From contig NZ_SLXA01000011.1 of assembly GCF_004340975.1 (NCBI RefSeq), positions 1 to 64,000 on the forward strand: 64,000 bases of DNA, written 5' to 3'. The stretch's first letter is position 1. Each line of letters starts with the position of its first letter. The notes under the pieces are model-generated. The model did no database searches. It saw nothing but the letters and a program-made list of their open reading frames with translations, and was not told the DNA's origin. This DNA comes from Frisingicoccus caecimuris. GTDB lineage: Bacteria; Bacillota; Clostridia; Lachnospirales; Lachnospiraceae. Made by a program: the position numbers and the translations under genes. Positions 33,126 through 41,979 of this stretch are shown here, in pieces.

Positions 33126-34142
33126 ATGATACAGGAATCAATTCAGGAAATTATGGCAGGACGGGATTTGGATTTTGACAGGGCAAAGGCAGTGATGGAT
33201 GAGATCATGAGCGGGCAGGCCACTCAGGCTCAGATGGGAGCCTTCCTTGCGGCCCTTCGTATAAAGGGAGAAACTGTGGAAGAAATTACAGCCTGCGCCA
33301 CATCCATGCGGGGAAAATGCGAAGCCCTGCATACGGGAAGAGAGGTTATGGATATCGTGGGGACCGGCGGTGATGAAGTGGGGACCTTTAACATTTCAAC
33401 AACGACGGCTTTTGTTGTGGCGGCTGCCGGAGTTCTTGTGGCAAAGCATGGAAACCGAAGTGTTTCCAGTAAAAGCGGTGCGGCGGATGTGCTGGAGGCT
33501 CTCGGAGCGAAGTTGACCTTAAATGCAAAACAGTGCGAGAAGGTTTTAAAAGACACCGGAATATGCTTTATGTTTGCCCAGATACATCATTCTTCTATGA
33601 AATATGCAGCTCCGGTCCGGAAAGAACTTGGAATTCGTACCGTGTTTAATATTTTGGGACCACTGACCAATCCGGCCAGCGCGACCATGCAGCTTATGGG
33701 CGTTTATAACCGGGATATGGTGGAGCCTATGGCTCAGGTGCTTTCAAATCTCGGCGTAAAAAAAGGCTTTGTTGTCTGTGGAAGCGATGGACTGGATGAG
33801 GTATCTCTGACTGGACCGACCCATGTGTGCCGGATAAATGACGGACAGTTTGAATCCTTTGATATCGTACCGGAGGATTACGGCTTTGAGACCTGTCAGC
33901 TGGCTGAACTGATTGGCGGTTCGCCTGTGGAAAATGCTGAGATCACACGAAATATTCTTTCCGGTGCGGAGAAGGGGGCAAAACGTGATGTGGTCATTCT
34001 GAATACAGCCCTCTGTCTGGCGGCGGCTTTAGGAAAAGAAATTTCTGAGGGAATCCGTATGGCGGCAGAGATGATTGACAGCGGAAAGGCTTTAGAGAAG
34101 CTGGAAGCATTTATTTGTGCGACAAATGAGGTAGAAGAATGA
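33126..34142 (+). CDS. trpD: Anthranilate phosphoribosyltransferase
   Basis: A 338-residue enzyme that joins anthranilate and PRPP. Signature motifs are GTGGDEVGTFNISTTTAFV, KHGNRSVSSKSGAADVLEALG and the FNILGPLTNPA segment. ATG 33126 with AGGAGGT upstream is chosen; the much longer in-frame ORF overlaps trpG. It overlaps trpC by 4 nt. Confidence 0.96.
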   Translation: MIQESIQEIMAGRDLDFDRAKAVMDEIMSGQATQAQMGAFLAALRIKGETVEEITACATSMRGKCEALHTGREVMDIVGTGGDEVGTFNISTTTAFVVAAAGVLVAKHGNRSVSSKSGAADVLEALGAKLTLNAKQCEKVLKDTGICFMFAQIHHSSMKYAAPVRKELGIRTVFNILGPLTNPASATMQLMGVYNRDMVEPMAQVLSNLGVKKGFVVCGSDGLDEVSLTGPTHVCRINDGQFESFDIVPEDYGFETCQLAELIGGSPVENAEITRNILSGAEKGAKRDVVILNTALCLAAALGKEISEGIRMAAEMIDSGKALEKLEAFICATNEVEE

Positions 34143-34966
34143 TTTTAGATGATTTGGTAGCGGCCACCCACAGACGGATGGAACGGGACATGAAGCGGGC
34201 GCCTTTAGAATATGTTAGGAAACATGCCGAAAGTATACGAGAAACAGAACTGGCCCGGGCGGAAAAAGGGGCGGCGGATACGTTAATGCTCTCCTTCGCT
34301 TTTGAAAAAAATTTGAGACAGCCGGAAATGCAATTTATCTGCGAGGTTAAAAAGGCATCGCCGAGTAAGGGCATGATTGCGGAATATTTTCCATATCTGG
34401 AGATCGCAAAGGCATACGAAGCGGCCGGCGCGGCGGCTATCTCTGTATTGACAGAAACGGACTATTTTCTCGGGGACGACCAGTATTTGAAACAGATTGC
34501 CGAGACGGTCCGAACACCGCTGCTGCGAAAGGATTTTACCGTGGATGCCTATCAGATCTATCAGGCAAAAAATCTCGGAGCCGGAGCTGTGCTGTTGATC
34601 TGCGCCATTCTGGATGAACAGACGATCCGCTCCTTTATAGAAATATGCGATCATCTCGGCATGTCGGCTCTGGTCGAAGCCCATGACAGAGAAGAGGTCC
34701 GGATGGCCTGCCATGCGGGAGCCCGCATTATCGGCGTGAATAACCGGAATCTAAAAGATTTTACTGTAGATATCCGCAATAGCCTGCGGCTCCGGGAAAT
34801 GGTATCAAAGGATATTCTATTCGTTGCGGAGAGCGGCATCTCCACTCCGGAGGATGTGAGGGCCCTGCGTGAAGGCGGCGTCAACGGCGTGCTGATCGGA
34901 GAATCTTTGATGCGGGCAAAAGACAAAAAAGCCATGCTGGATTACCTGAGGGGGAAACAGTCATGA
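34139..34966 (+). CDS. trpC: Indole-3-glycerol phosphate synthase
   Basis: A 275-residue TIM-barrel enzyme converting CdRP to indole-3-glycerol phosphate. Conserved catalytic motifs are EVKKASPSKGMI, SVLTETDYFLGDD, LLRKDFTVD, NNRNLKDF and FVAESGIS. It overlaps trpD and trpF by 4 nt (ATGA), so the operon is tightly coupled. Confidence 0.97.
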   Translation: MILDDLVAATHRRMERDMKRAPLEYVRKHAESIRETELARAEKGAADTLMLSFAFEKNLRQPEMQFICEVKKASPSKGMIAEYFPYLEIAKAYEAAGAAAISVLTETDYFLGDDQYLKQIAETVRTPLLRKDFTVDAYQIYQAKNLGAGAVLLICAILDEQTIRSFIEICDHLGMSALVEAHDREEVRMACHAGARIIGVNNRNLKDFTVDIRNSLRLREMVSKDILFVAESGISTPEDVRALREGGVNGVLIGESLMRAKDKKAMLDYLRGKQS

Positions 34967-35607
34967 TACGAATTAAAATTTGTGGTCTGCGCCGGAAAGC
35001 GGACATACTGGGGGTTAATCACTTGGATATTAATGACGTTGGTTTTGTCTTTGCCGACAGTCCCCGGCAGATTGATGAAAAAATTGCCGCCGGACTGCGG
35101 GAAAAGCTGCGGCCGGATATCGATGCAGTTGGAGTTTTTGTCAACGAGGCTCCGGAGAAGATCATAGGACTGGTAAAAAATGGAATTATTCAGAAGATTC
35201 AGCTTCACGGTGATGAGGACGATGAATATATCCGAAATTTAAAACGGGAGATGAACTGTCCCATCGTAAAAGCCGTCCGGGTACAAAGTGCAGATACCGT
35301 CCTCCGGGCACAGAGGCTTGGGGCGGATTTGCTGCTGCTTGATACCTATGTAAAAAATATGCGGGGCGGAAGCGGCCGGAGCTTTGACTTAAAACATGTG
35401 CCGGAGATGGAGACACCCTGGTACATGGCCGGAGGACTGACGCCGGAAAACGTGACGGAGCGATTGAGGATGAGAATACCTTATGGCGTGGATATTTCCA
35501 GCGGTGTGGAGACGAATGGATATAAGGACATGAAAAAAATAGAGAAATTTACGGCAATGATCCGGGCTTTTGAAAAAACCCGGAGCGGAAAGGAAGATGA
35601 GAGATGA
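34963..35607 (+). CDS. trpF: Phosphoribosylanthranilate isomerase
   Basis: A 214-residue TIM-barrel isomerase between TrpD and TrpC in the pathway. It has [11 protein letters not shown] with the catalytic Cys, [15 protein letters not shown] and [12 protein letters not shown]. The end [14 protein letters not shown] is typical for the phosphate-binding loop. Starts inside trpC (ATGA) and overlaps trpB by 4 nt. Confidence 0.95.
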   Translation: MIRIKICGLRRKADILGVNHLDINDVGFVFADSPRQIDEKIAAGLREKLRPDIDAVGVFVNEAPEKIIGLVKNGIIQKIQLHGDEDDEYIRNLKREMNCPIVKAVRVQSADTVLRAQRLGADLLLLDTYVKNMRGGSGRSFDLKHVPEMETPWYMAGGLTPENVTERLRMRIPYGVDISSGVETNGYKDMKKIEKFTAMIRAFEKTRSGKEDER

Positions 35608-36785
35608 AAGGAAGATATGGCCTTTATGGCGGACAATATATTCCGGAGACATTGATGAATGCCATTATTGAGCTGGAGGAAGCTTATGAATATTATAAAA
35701 ACGATGAGGAATTTAACCGGGAACTGGACGGATTAATGCGGGAATATGCCGGACGTCCGTCGCTGCTCTATTATGCGGAGAAGATGACAAAGGATTTGGG
35801 CGGTGCAAAAATTTATCTGAAACGTGAAGATTTAAATCACACCGGTTCCCATAAGATTAATAATGTACTCGGTCAGGTCCTTCTGGCAAAGAAAATGGGC
35901 AAAACCCGTGTCATCGCAGAGACCGGCGCCGGACAGCACGGTGTGGCAACGGCGACGGCGGCCGCCCTCATGGGGATGGAATGTAAAGTGTTTATGGGTA
36001 AAGAGGATACGGAGCGGCAGGCGCTGAATGTGTTCCGAATGGAATTGCTCGGCGCGGAGGTGGAAGCAGTCACCAGCGGCACGATGACCTTAAAGGACGC
36101 GGTCAATGAGACGATGAAGGAATGGGCCGGCCGGGTAGAGGATACCCATTATGTTCTGGGTTCCGTTATGGGTCCTCATCCATTTCCAATGATGGTACGG
36201 GATTTTCAGAAGGTTATTGGCAAAGAGATTAAAGAACAGCTTCAGGCAAAGGAAGGAAAACTTCCGGACGCAGTGATTGCCTGCGTTGGCGGCGGCAGCA
36301 ACGCCATGGGCGCGTTTTATGAATTTATCCCGGATAAGAGTGTTCGACTGATTGGATGTGAGGCAGCCGGACTTGGCGTGGACACGGATAAAAATGCGGC
36401 GACCATTGCCAATGGTACCATAGGTATTTTCCATGGAATGAAGTCTCTCTTCTGCCAGGATAAATATGGACAGATCGCCCCTGTTTATTCGATTTCTGCC
36501 GGTTTGGACTATCCGGGCATAGGACCGGAGCATGCCATGCTGGCTGAGGAAGGGCGGGCGGAATATGTGCCGATCACCGATAATGAAGCGGTGGAAGCCT
36601 TTGAATATCTTTCACGGACTGAGGGCATCATCCCGGCCATTGAGAGTGCCCATGCGGTGGCCTATGCAAAAAAGCTGGCGCCGACGATGGGAAAAGATAA
36701 GATTATTGTTGTCAATATTTCCGGCCGTGGGGATAAAGACGTGGCTGCTATTGCAAGATACAGGGGAGTAAAGATTTATGAGTAG
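35604..36785 (+). CDS. trpB: Tryptophan synthase beta chain
   Basis: A 393-residue PLP enzyme that condenses indole and serine. The Schiff-base lysine lies in [38 protein letters not shown] and the alpha-beta channel residues follow. The length matches TrpB1, the form that pairs with TrpA. It overlaps trpA by 8 nt. Confidence 0.98.
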   Translation: MKGRYGLYGGQYIPETLMNAIIELEEAYEYYKNDEEFNRELDGLMREYAGRPSLLYYAEKMTKDLGGAKIYLKREDLNHTGSHKINNVLGQVLLAKKMGKTRVIAETGAGQHGVATATAAALMGMECKVFMGKEDTERQALNVFRMELLGAEVEAVTSGTMTLKDAVNETMKEWAGRVEDTHYVLGSVMGPHPFPMMVRDFQKVIGKEIKEQLQAKEGKLPDAVIACVGGGSNAMGAFYEFIPDKSVRLIGCEAAGLGVDTDKNAATIANGTIGIFHGMKSLFCQDKYGQIAPVYSISAGLDYPGIGPEHAMLAEEGRAEYVPITDNEAVEAFEYLSRTEGIIPAIESAHAVAYAKKLAPTMGKDKIIVVNISGRGDKDVAAIARYRGVKIYE

Positions 36786-37563
36786 AATACATCAGGCATT
36801 TGAGAATAAAAAAGCATTTATTGGATTTGTGACCGGGGGTGATCCGGATCTGGAAACTACAGAGAAATTAGTTATTGCCATGGAAGAGGCCGGGGCGGAT
36901 CTGATAGAGATCGGCATTCCTTTTTCCGACCCGATCGCGGAGGGCGTTGTCATTCAGGAGGCCAACATCCGGGCCCTGTCTGCCGGATGCACGACGGATA
37001 AATTATTTGATTCGGTAAAACGAGCGCGGGAAAAGGTAACGGTGCCGATGGTATTTTTAACATATATGAACCCGATCTATACTTATGGAAAGGAAAAATT
37101 CATGCAGCGGTGCGCAGAGTGCGGGATTGATGGCCTGATTATTCCGGACCTGCCCTTTGAGGAAAAAGGCGAACTGATTGGTGTCTGTCAGACCTACGGT
37201 ATCGATATTATTTCTCTTGTTGCACCGACGTCCCATGAAAGAATCCGCATGATCGCAGAAAAAGCCCAGGGCTTCCTGTATGTGGTTTCCTCGATGGGGG
37301 TTACGGGCGTGCGCGGTAAGATTGAAACGGATATTGAGAGCATGGTGAAGCTTGTCCGTGAAAGCTCAGCTATTCCCTGCGCCATTGGTTTTGGAATTGC
37401 CACGCCGGAACAGGCGACGACCATGGCATCTATCTCCGACGGAGCTATTGTAGGAAGCGCTATTGTGAAACTGGTGGCCCGATATGGACGGGAAAGTATT
37501 GGTCCGGTGGCTGAGTATGTCCGTTCCATGAAATCGGCAGTAAAAGAAGCTGAAATAGAATAA
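36778..37563 (+). CDS. trpA: Tryptophan synthase alpha chain
   Basis: A 261-residue TIM-barrel lyase that cleaves indole-3-glycerol phosphate. It has [27 protein letters not shown] with catalytic Glu and Asp, PDLPFEE and [11 protein letters not shown]. Last gene of trpEGDCFBA; no clear terminator, only a palindrome before fruK. Confidence 0.97.
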   Translation: MSRIHQAFENKKAFIGFVTGGDPDLETTEKLVIAMEEAGADLIEIGIPFSDPIAEGVVIQEANIRALSAGCTTDKLFDSVKRAREKVTVPMVFLTYMNPIYTYGKEKFMQRCAECGIDGLIIPDLPFEEKGELIGVCQTYGIDIISLVAPTSHERIRMIAEKAQGFLYVVSSMGVTGVRGKIETDIESMVKLVRESSAIPCAIGFGIATPEQATTMASISDGAIVGSAIVKLVARYGRESIGPVAEYVRSMKSAVKEAEIE

Positions 37564-37603
37564 AACGATGGATGTCGTGAATAAATTTTTATAAAAGTAT
37601 CAA

Positions 37604-37643
37604 AATAGGTATAGGCAATTGTCTATACCTATTGTATTATAAT
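37604..37643 (+). promoter_or_regulatory. Palindrome and -10 element before the fructose operon
   Basis: AATAGGTATAG (37604-37614) and CTATACCTATT (37623-37633) form a perfect 11-bp inverted repeat with an 8-bp centre, and TATAAT (37638-37643) follows 4 nt later. The -35 region falls in the palindrome and has no consensus match, so it is probably an operator for a fructose-responsive regulator. A hairpin at RNA level is the alternative. Confidence 0.55.
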
Positions 37644-37683
37644 CCGATAGGTAACAGATGAAGATCGCGGAAGGAGAAAAGCC

Positions 37684-38592
37684 ATGATTTATACAGTAAC
37701 CTTTAATCCGGCTCTGGATTATATTGTCCGTGTGGAGCAATTCAATGTCGGAGAGGTCAATCGGGCAGCGTATAGTGAGATTATGGCCGGAGGCAAGGGC
37801 GTTAATGTATCGCTGGTGTTAAAAAATCTTGGACATGAGAGTACGGCTTTGGGATTTGCCGCCGGATTTACCGGGGAAAAGCTGGTGCGGGATTTAAAAG
37901 ATAAAGGCTGCCGGACGAATTTTATTTTCCTGGAGCAGGGAATGACCCGGATCAATGTGAAAATTAAAGGGCAGGAAGAAACAGAGATCAACGGTGAAGG
38001 TCCGGAGATTACGCCTATGGCTATCCGGGCAATGATGATAAAACTGGAACGGCTCAGAGAGGGAGATATCCTGATTTTATCTGGAAGTATTCCCAAAACA
38101 TTGCCGGAGGATATATACGAGAAAGTAATCGTGAGACAACAGGGGAAAAATGTCAGAATTGTTGTGGATGCAACTAAAAATTTATTGAAAGAAACATTGG
38201 AATATCATCCTTTTTTGATAAAGCCAAATCATCATGAGCTGGGTGAACTTTTCGGGGTGACAATTTCAAATCCGGAGGAAGCGCTCAGCTATGCGGAAAA
38301 GTTACAGCAGATGGGTGCGGTCAATGTCCTGGTTTCCATGGCCGGTGAAGGAGCAGTTCTGTTGGACGAATATGGTAATAAACATATGAGTCCCGCACCG
38401 GAGGGGCGGCTTGTCAATTCGGTGGGAGCCGGAGATTCAATGGTAGCCGGTTTTATAGCTGGGTATCTGGAAACAAAGGATTATGAACAGGCGTTTCGAA
38501 TGGGTATTGCTGCCGGCAGCGCCAGCGCATTTTCAGAATTTCTGGCAACACGAGAGGAAACGATGGAAGTATTGGAAAAGACCTTTAAATGA
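37684..38592 (+). CDS. fruK: 1-phosphofructokinase
   Basis: A 302-residue PfkB-family kinase making fructose 1,6-bisphosphate from fructose 1-phosphate. It begins MIYTVTFNPALDYIV, has GGKGVNVSLVLKNLG and the anion-hole motif NSVGAGDSMVAGFIAGYL with the catalytic Asp. GGAAGGAG lies before the ATG. First gene of fruK-fruA-HPr. Confidence 0.96.
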   Translation: MIYTVTFNPALDYIVRVEQFNVGEVNRAAYSEIMAGGKGVNVSLVLKNLGHESTALGFAAGFTGEKLVRDLKDKGCRTNFIFLEQGMTRINVKIKGQEETEINGEGPEITPMAIRAMMIKLERLREGDILILSGSIPKTLPEDIYEKVIVRQQGKNVRIVVDATKNLLKETLEYHPFLIKPNHHELGELFGVTISNPEEALSYAEKLQQMGAVNVLVSMAGEGAVLLDEYGNKHMSPAPEGRLVNSVGAGDSMVAGFIAGYLETKDYEQAFRMGIAAGSASAFSEFLATREETMEVLEKTFK

Positions 38593-38606
38593 CGGGAGGA
38601 TGCGGC

Positions 38607-40565
38607 ATGAAAATTGTGGACTTGCTGAGAAGAGACAGTATTTGTTTAAATGGAAAAGCTTCGGGGAAAATGGATGTCATCGATTATATGGTATCTTTAA
38701 TGGAAAAGGGCGGCCATCTGTCCGATGTCAAAGCTTATAAACAGGCGGTACTGAAAAGAGAAGCGGAAGGAACAACGGGAATAGGGGAAGGGGTTGCAAT
38801 CCCTCATGCAAAAACAGATGCCGTTTTAAGTCCCGGCCTGGCGGCTATGACCTTTTCCGAGGGGGTGGAATTTGATTCTCTGGATGGGCAGCCGGTGCGG
38901 CTGGTGTTTATGATTGGAGCGCCGGATACAAAAGATAATGTTCATCTGGAAGTGTTGAGCCGTTTATCTATGCTGCTGATGGACCAGAGGTTTCGTGAAC
39001 ATCTGCTTCATGCCAAGTCACCGGAGGCTTTTTTAAAGGTCATAGATGTGGCGGAGAAAGAGAAATTTGCCAAAGAAGATAAAATCTCCGAAGGAGCGTC
39101 CGCAGCAGCACAGGGACAGGCACTGTCAGACCAGAAAATGTCCGGATATCAGATTTTAGCGGTTACGGCCTGCCCGACAGGAATTGCTCACACTTATATG
39201 GCTCAGGAGGCTCTGGAACAGCAGGCACGGAAAATGGGATACCGGATTAAAGTTGAGACGAACGGCTCCGGCGGCGTAAAAAATGCGTTGACCCGTGATG
39301 AGATCGCGGCGGCGGATTGTATTATTATTGCAGCGGATAAAAACGTTGAGATGGCCCGTTTTGAAGGCAAGCCGGTGATTCAGACCCGGGTTTCGGACGG
39401 TATTCATAAGCCGGGAGAATTGATTGAAAGAGCCATGGGCGGTCAAGTGCCGGTATATCACCATCAAAATCAGAATGGCGACCGGGAAGAGGGCCGCGAT
39501 GGCGTCGGACATGGTATTTATAAACATTTGATGAATGGTGTATCTCACATGCTTCCTTTTGTTATTGGCGGTGGTATATTGATCGCGCTGGCCTTTTTAC
39601 TGGACGATTATCAGATCGATCCGGCAAATTTCGGAATGAACACACCGGCCGCTGCTTTTTTTAAAACCATTGGCGGTCAGGCATTTGGCTTTATGCTGCC
39701 GATTCTGTCCGGCTATATTGCCATGAGCATTGCTGACCGCCCCGGATTGGCTGTCGGTTTTGTCGGCGGCGCTGTGGCGAACGCAGGATATACTTTTGGT
39801 AATATGATGCACTACGGAGAGGCAGAGCCGATCAGTTCTGGTTTTCTGGGGGCGCTTTTAGCCGGATTTCTGGCGGGATACATTGTTCTGGGGCTTCAGA
39901 AGCTGTGTGCCGGATTGCCGAAAAGCCTGGAAGGCATGAAGCCAATGCTTATTTATCCGGTGGCCGGTATCGGCATTATGGGGTTTGTTATGGTGCTCAT
40001 TAATCCGATTGTCGGAGCCATTAATACGGGGATGAATCAGGCGCTGGCCTCCATGGGAGGGACCAGCAAAGTCCTTTTGGGTGCGGTCCTCGGCGGCATG
40101 ATGTCCATTGATATGGGCGGACCCTTCAATAAAGCGGCCTATGTTTTTGGTACAGCCTCCTTAGCCAGTGATGGTTTTGATATTATGGCGGCGGTCATGG
40201 CCGGCGGTATGGTGCCGCCAATTGCCGTAGCACTTTGTGCGACAGTTTTCAAAAACCGTTTCACAAAAAAGGATCGGCAGTCGGCCTATGTGAATTATAT
40301 CATGGGGCTGTCATTTATTTCGGAAGGGGCGATTCCCTATGCCGCGGCAGACCCGCTGAGGGTCATTCCTTCATGCGTTATCGGATCGGCTGTGACAGGC
40401 GCTCTGTCGATGATTTTTGGCTGTGGTCTGCGGGCACCTCATGGCGGCATATTTGTTATACCGACAGTAATCCATCCGTTCCAATATATCCTTGCTATCG
40501 CAGCAGGATCTGTTGTCGGCGGCCTTTTGATGGGAATCCTAAAGAAACCGGTAAGTGAAAATTAA
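38607..40565 (+). CDS. fruA: PTS fructose transporter subunit EIIABC
   Basis: A 652-residue fused permease that imports fructose with phosphorylation. The EIIA domain (about 1-150) has the phospho-His in AIPHAKTDAV (His67). EIIB (about 180-280) has the phospho-Cys in VTACPTGIAHTYMAQEAL (Cys189). EIIC (about 305-650) has eight or more helices and GGPFNKAAYVFG. GGGAGG is about 8 nt before ATG 38607. All domains in one chain, so only HPr and EI are needed. Confidence 0.96.
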   Translation: MKIVDLLRRDSICLNGKASGKMDVIDYMVSLMEKGGHLSDVKAYKQAVLKREAEGTTGIGEGVAIPHAKTDAVLSPGLAAMTFSEGVEFDSLDGQPVRLVFMIGAPDTKDNVHLEVLSRLSMLLMDQRFREHLLHAKSPEAFLKVIDVAEKEKFAKEDKISEGASAAAQGQALSDQKMSGYQILAVTACPTGIAHTYMAQEALEQQARKMGYRIKVETNGSGGVKNALTRDEIAAADCIIIAADKNVEMARFEGKPVIQTRVSDGIHKPGELIERAMGGQVPVYHHQNQNGDREEGRDGVGHGIYKHLMNGVSHMLPFVIGGGILIALAFLLDDYQIDPANFGMNTPAAAFFKTIGGQAFGFMLPILSGYIAMSIADRPGLAVGFVGGAVANAGYTFGNMMHYGEAEPISSGFLGALLAGFLAGYIVLGLQKLCAGLPKSLEGMKPMLIYPVAGIGIMGFVMVLINPIVGAINTGMNQALASMGGTSKVLLGAVLGGMMSIDMGGPFNKAAYVFGTASLASDGFDIMAAVMAGGMVPPIAVALCATVFKNRFTKKDRQSAYVNYIMGLSFISEGAIPYAAADPLRVIPSCVIGSAVTGALSMIFGCGLRAPHGGIFVIPTVIHPFQYILAIAAGSVVGGLLMGILKKPVSEN

Positions 40566-40579
40566 AGGAGAAGAAGTGT

Positions 40580-40837
40580 ATGAAAGAATTTAAATATGTG
40601 ATTCAGGATGAACAGGGAATTCATGCCAGACCGGCGGGAATCCTTGTGAAAGCAGCAGGAACATTTAAAAGTGATATATACATTCATAAAGATAAAAAGC
40701 AGGGGGATTTAAAAAGGATTTTCGGGGTCATGGGACTCTGTATAAAAAAAGGAGACGAGATCAGGGTCACTGTCGAGGGCGAGGACGAGGCGGAAGCCGC
40801 GGAGAAAATAGAAATGCTGTTTAAAGAGAATTTATGA
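40580..40837 (+). CDS. HPr-type phosphocarrier lacking the regulatory Ser46
   Basis: An 85-residue HPr. The phospho-His15 is intact in GIHARPAGILV, so it can pass phosphate from EI to FruA. At the HPr-kinase site the usual K-S-I-M-G reads K45-R46-I47-F48-G49, so Ser46 is Arg. This copy should therefore not be phosphorylated by HPrK and would not take part in CcpA-mediated repression. It is 14 nt after fruA and followed by a terminator, so it is a dedicated fructose-operon carrier. A general HPr must be elsewhere if CcpA control exists. Confidence 0.93.
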   Translation: MKEFKYVIQDEQGIHARPAGILVKAAGTFKSDIYIHKDKKQGDLKRIFGVMGLCIKKGDEIRVTVEGEDEAEAAEKIEMLFKENL

Positions 40838-40847
40838 TAGACATGAA

Positions 40848-40879
40848 AGGGGCTATTTATGATCAATAGCCTCTTTTTG
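40848..40879 (+). terminator. Terminator after the fructose operon
   Basis: AGGGGCTATT / AATAGCCTCT (one G-T) with a TATGATC loop and five T. Confidence 0.85.
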
Positions 40880-40906
40880 TGTGTAAATGACAAAAAAATA
40901 TGGATA

Positions 40907-40935
40907 TTTACTTTATTTGTATACATAAATATGAT
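40907..40935 (+). promoter_or_regulatory. Sigma-A promoter of the lipoprotein gene
   Basis: TTTACT (40907-40912), 17-nt spacer, TATGAT (40930-40935). Confidence 0.7.
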
Positions 40936-40970
40936 AAAATATCTTCATATCATGAAGGAGGAGAAGGAAC

Positions 40971-41840
40971 ATGAGAAAAAAGATTGTATGGCTTTTGGTC
41001 AGCGTGATGATTTTATCGGCTGTGGTATTTGGAGGCTGTGGTAAAAAAGAGGTTACGGCGGAAAGCCTGGTCAAAGAAGCTAATGAAAATATGGAAAAGG
41101 CGAAATCCTATACGGGTGATATGGATATGAAGATGTCGATGAATGTATCATCCCAGGGAGTTGCAATGGATATGGATATGGGGATGCAAGGCACGATTGA
41201 GTATACAGCAGAACCGGAAATTGTTCATATGAAGGGGACTATGGATGTGTCCTTGTTAGGCCTGTCGATGGACATGGATATGTATTCTCAGGTCGAAGAT
41301 GACAAAGCCACTGTTTACATGTGCATGATGAACGAGTGGATGAAGAGTGAAACTGGAATTGATGAAAGCAGTATACAGGATATGTATGCCATCGCCGAAG
41401 ACGGAAAAGATATGACTCTGGCAGAAGAAACAGAAAAAATCGGTGACAGAGAAGTTTATGTACTTACCTCCACGATCACGGGAGAAGAGTTCCAGGAAAT
41501 CATGGGTGTCATGGAAAACATGACCGAAGGCGTTGGCGATATGAATTGGTCTAATATGCAGGCGAATGTCACAATGAAGATTTATAAAGATACGATTCTT
41601 CCGGCATCGGTGAGCATCGAGATGTCTGACAGCGGAGAAGGTATTGAATCCGAAGGTGTTACGGTTAAATTTAACAACCTTTCTGTTGTTATGAACTATG
41701 TGGATTTTGACAGTGTTGACAGTATTGAAATTCCTGAGGAAGCATTGGCGGCCAAGTCGGTTGACAGCGAAAATATCCTTGGCGAAGAAGAATCTATTCT
41801 GGAATCTGAAGTTTCTGAAACAGAGACAGAAGCTCAGTAA
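40971..41840 (+). CDS. Met/Asp-rich lipoprotein, DUF6612-like
   Basis: A 289-residue lipoprotein with lipobox FGGC (Cys23). The mature part begins VTAESLVKEANENMEKAKSY and continues as amphipathic beta strands with alternating Met and Asp (MDMKMSMN, MDMDMGM, MDMDMYS), as in LolA-like or DUF6612-like lipoproteins. The C-terminus is an acidic Glu/Ser tail. AGGAGGAGAAGG is just before the ATG. Function unknown; the Met/Asp pattern is most simply the inner face of a beta sandwich, but metal binding is possible. Confidence 0.7.
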   Translation: MRKKIVWLLVSVMILSAVVFGGCGKKEVTAESLVKEANENMEKAKSYTGDMDMKMSMNVSSQGVAMDMDMGMQGTIEYTAEPEIVHMKGTMDVSLLGLSMDMDMYSQVEDDKATVYMCMMNEWMKSETGIDESSIQDMYAIAEDGKDMTLAEETEKIGDREVYVLTSTITGEEFQEIMGVMENMTEGVGDMNWSNMQANVTMKIYKDTILPASVSIEMSDSGEGIESEGVTVKFNNLSVVMNYVDFDSVDSIEIPEEALAAKSVDSENILGEEESILESEVSETETEAQ

Positions 41841-41868
41841 AATTTCAGGATCGCAGGGGCAACTTAAA

Positions 41869-41901
41869 GTGGGGGCAGTGGAAGCTGTCCTCATTTTTTT
41901 A
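41869..41901 (+). terminator. Terminator after the lipoprotein gene
   Basis: GTGGGGGCAG pairs with CTGTCCTCAT (wobble pairs included), loop TGGAAG, then seven T. Confidence 0.75.
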
Positions 41902-41913
41902 GTTGTTCACATA

Positions 41914-41942
41914 TTTTTATTTTGCTGATATCATGGTACAAT
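41914..41942 (+). promoter_or_regulatory. Extended -10 promoter of the MATE gene
   Basis: TGGTACAAT (41934-41942) is an extended -10; the -35 at 17 nt, TTTTTA, is weak. Confidence 0.55.
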
Positions 41943-41979
41943 AGGAAGGAAATGTAAAAGAATAGGAAGTGCAGTACAT

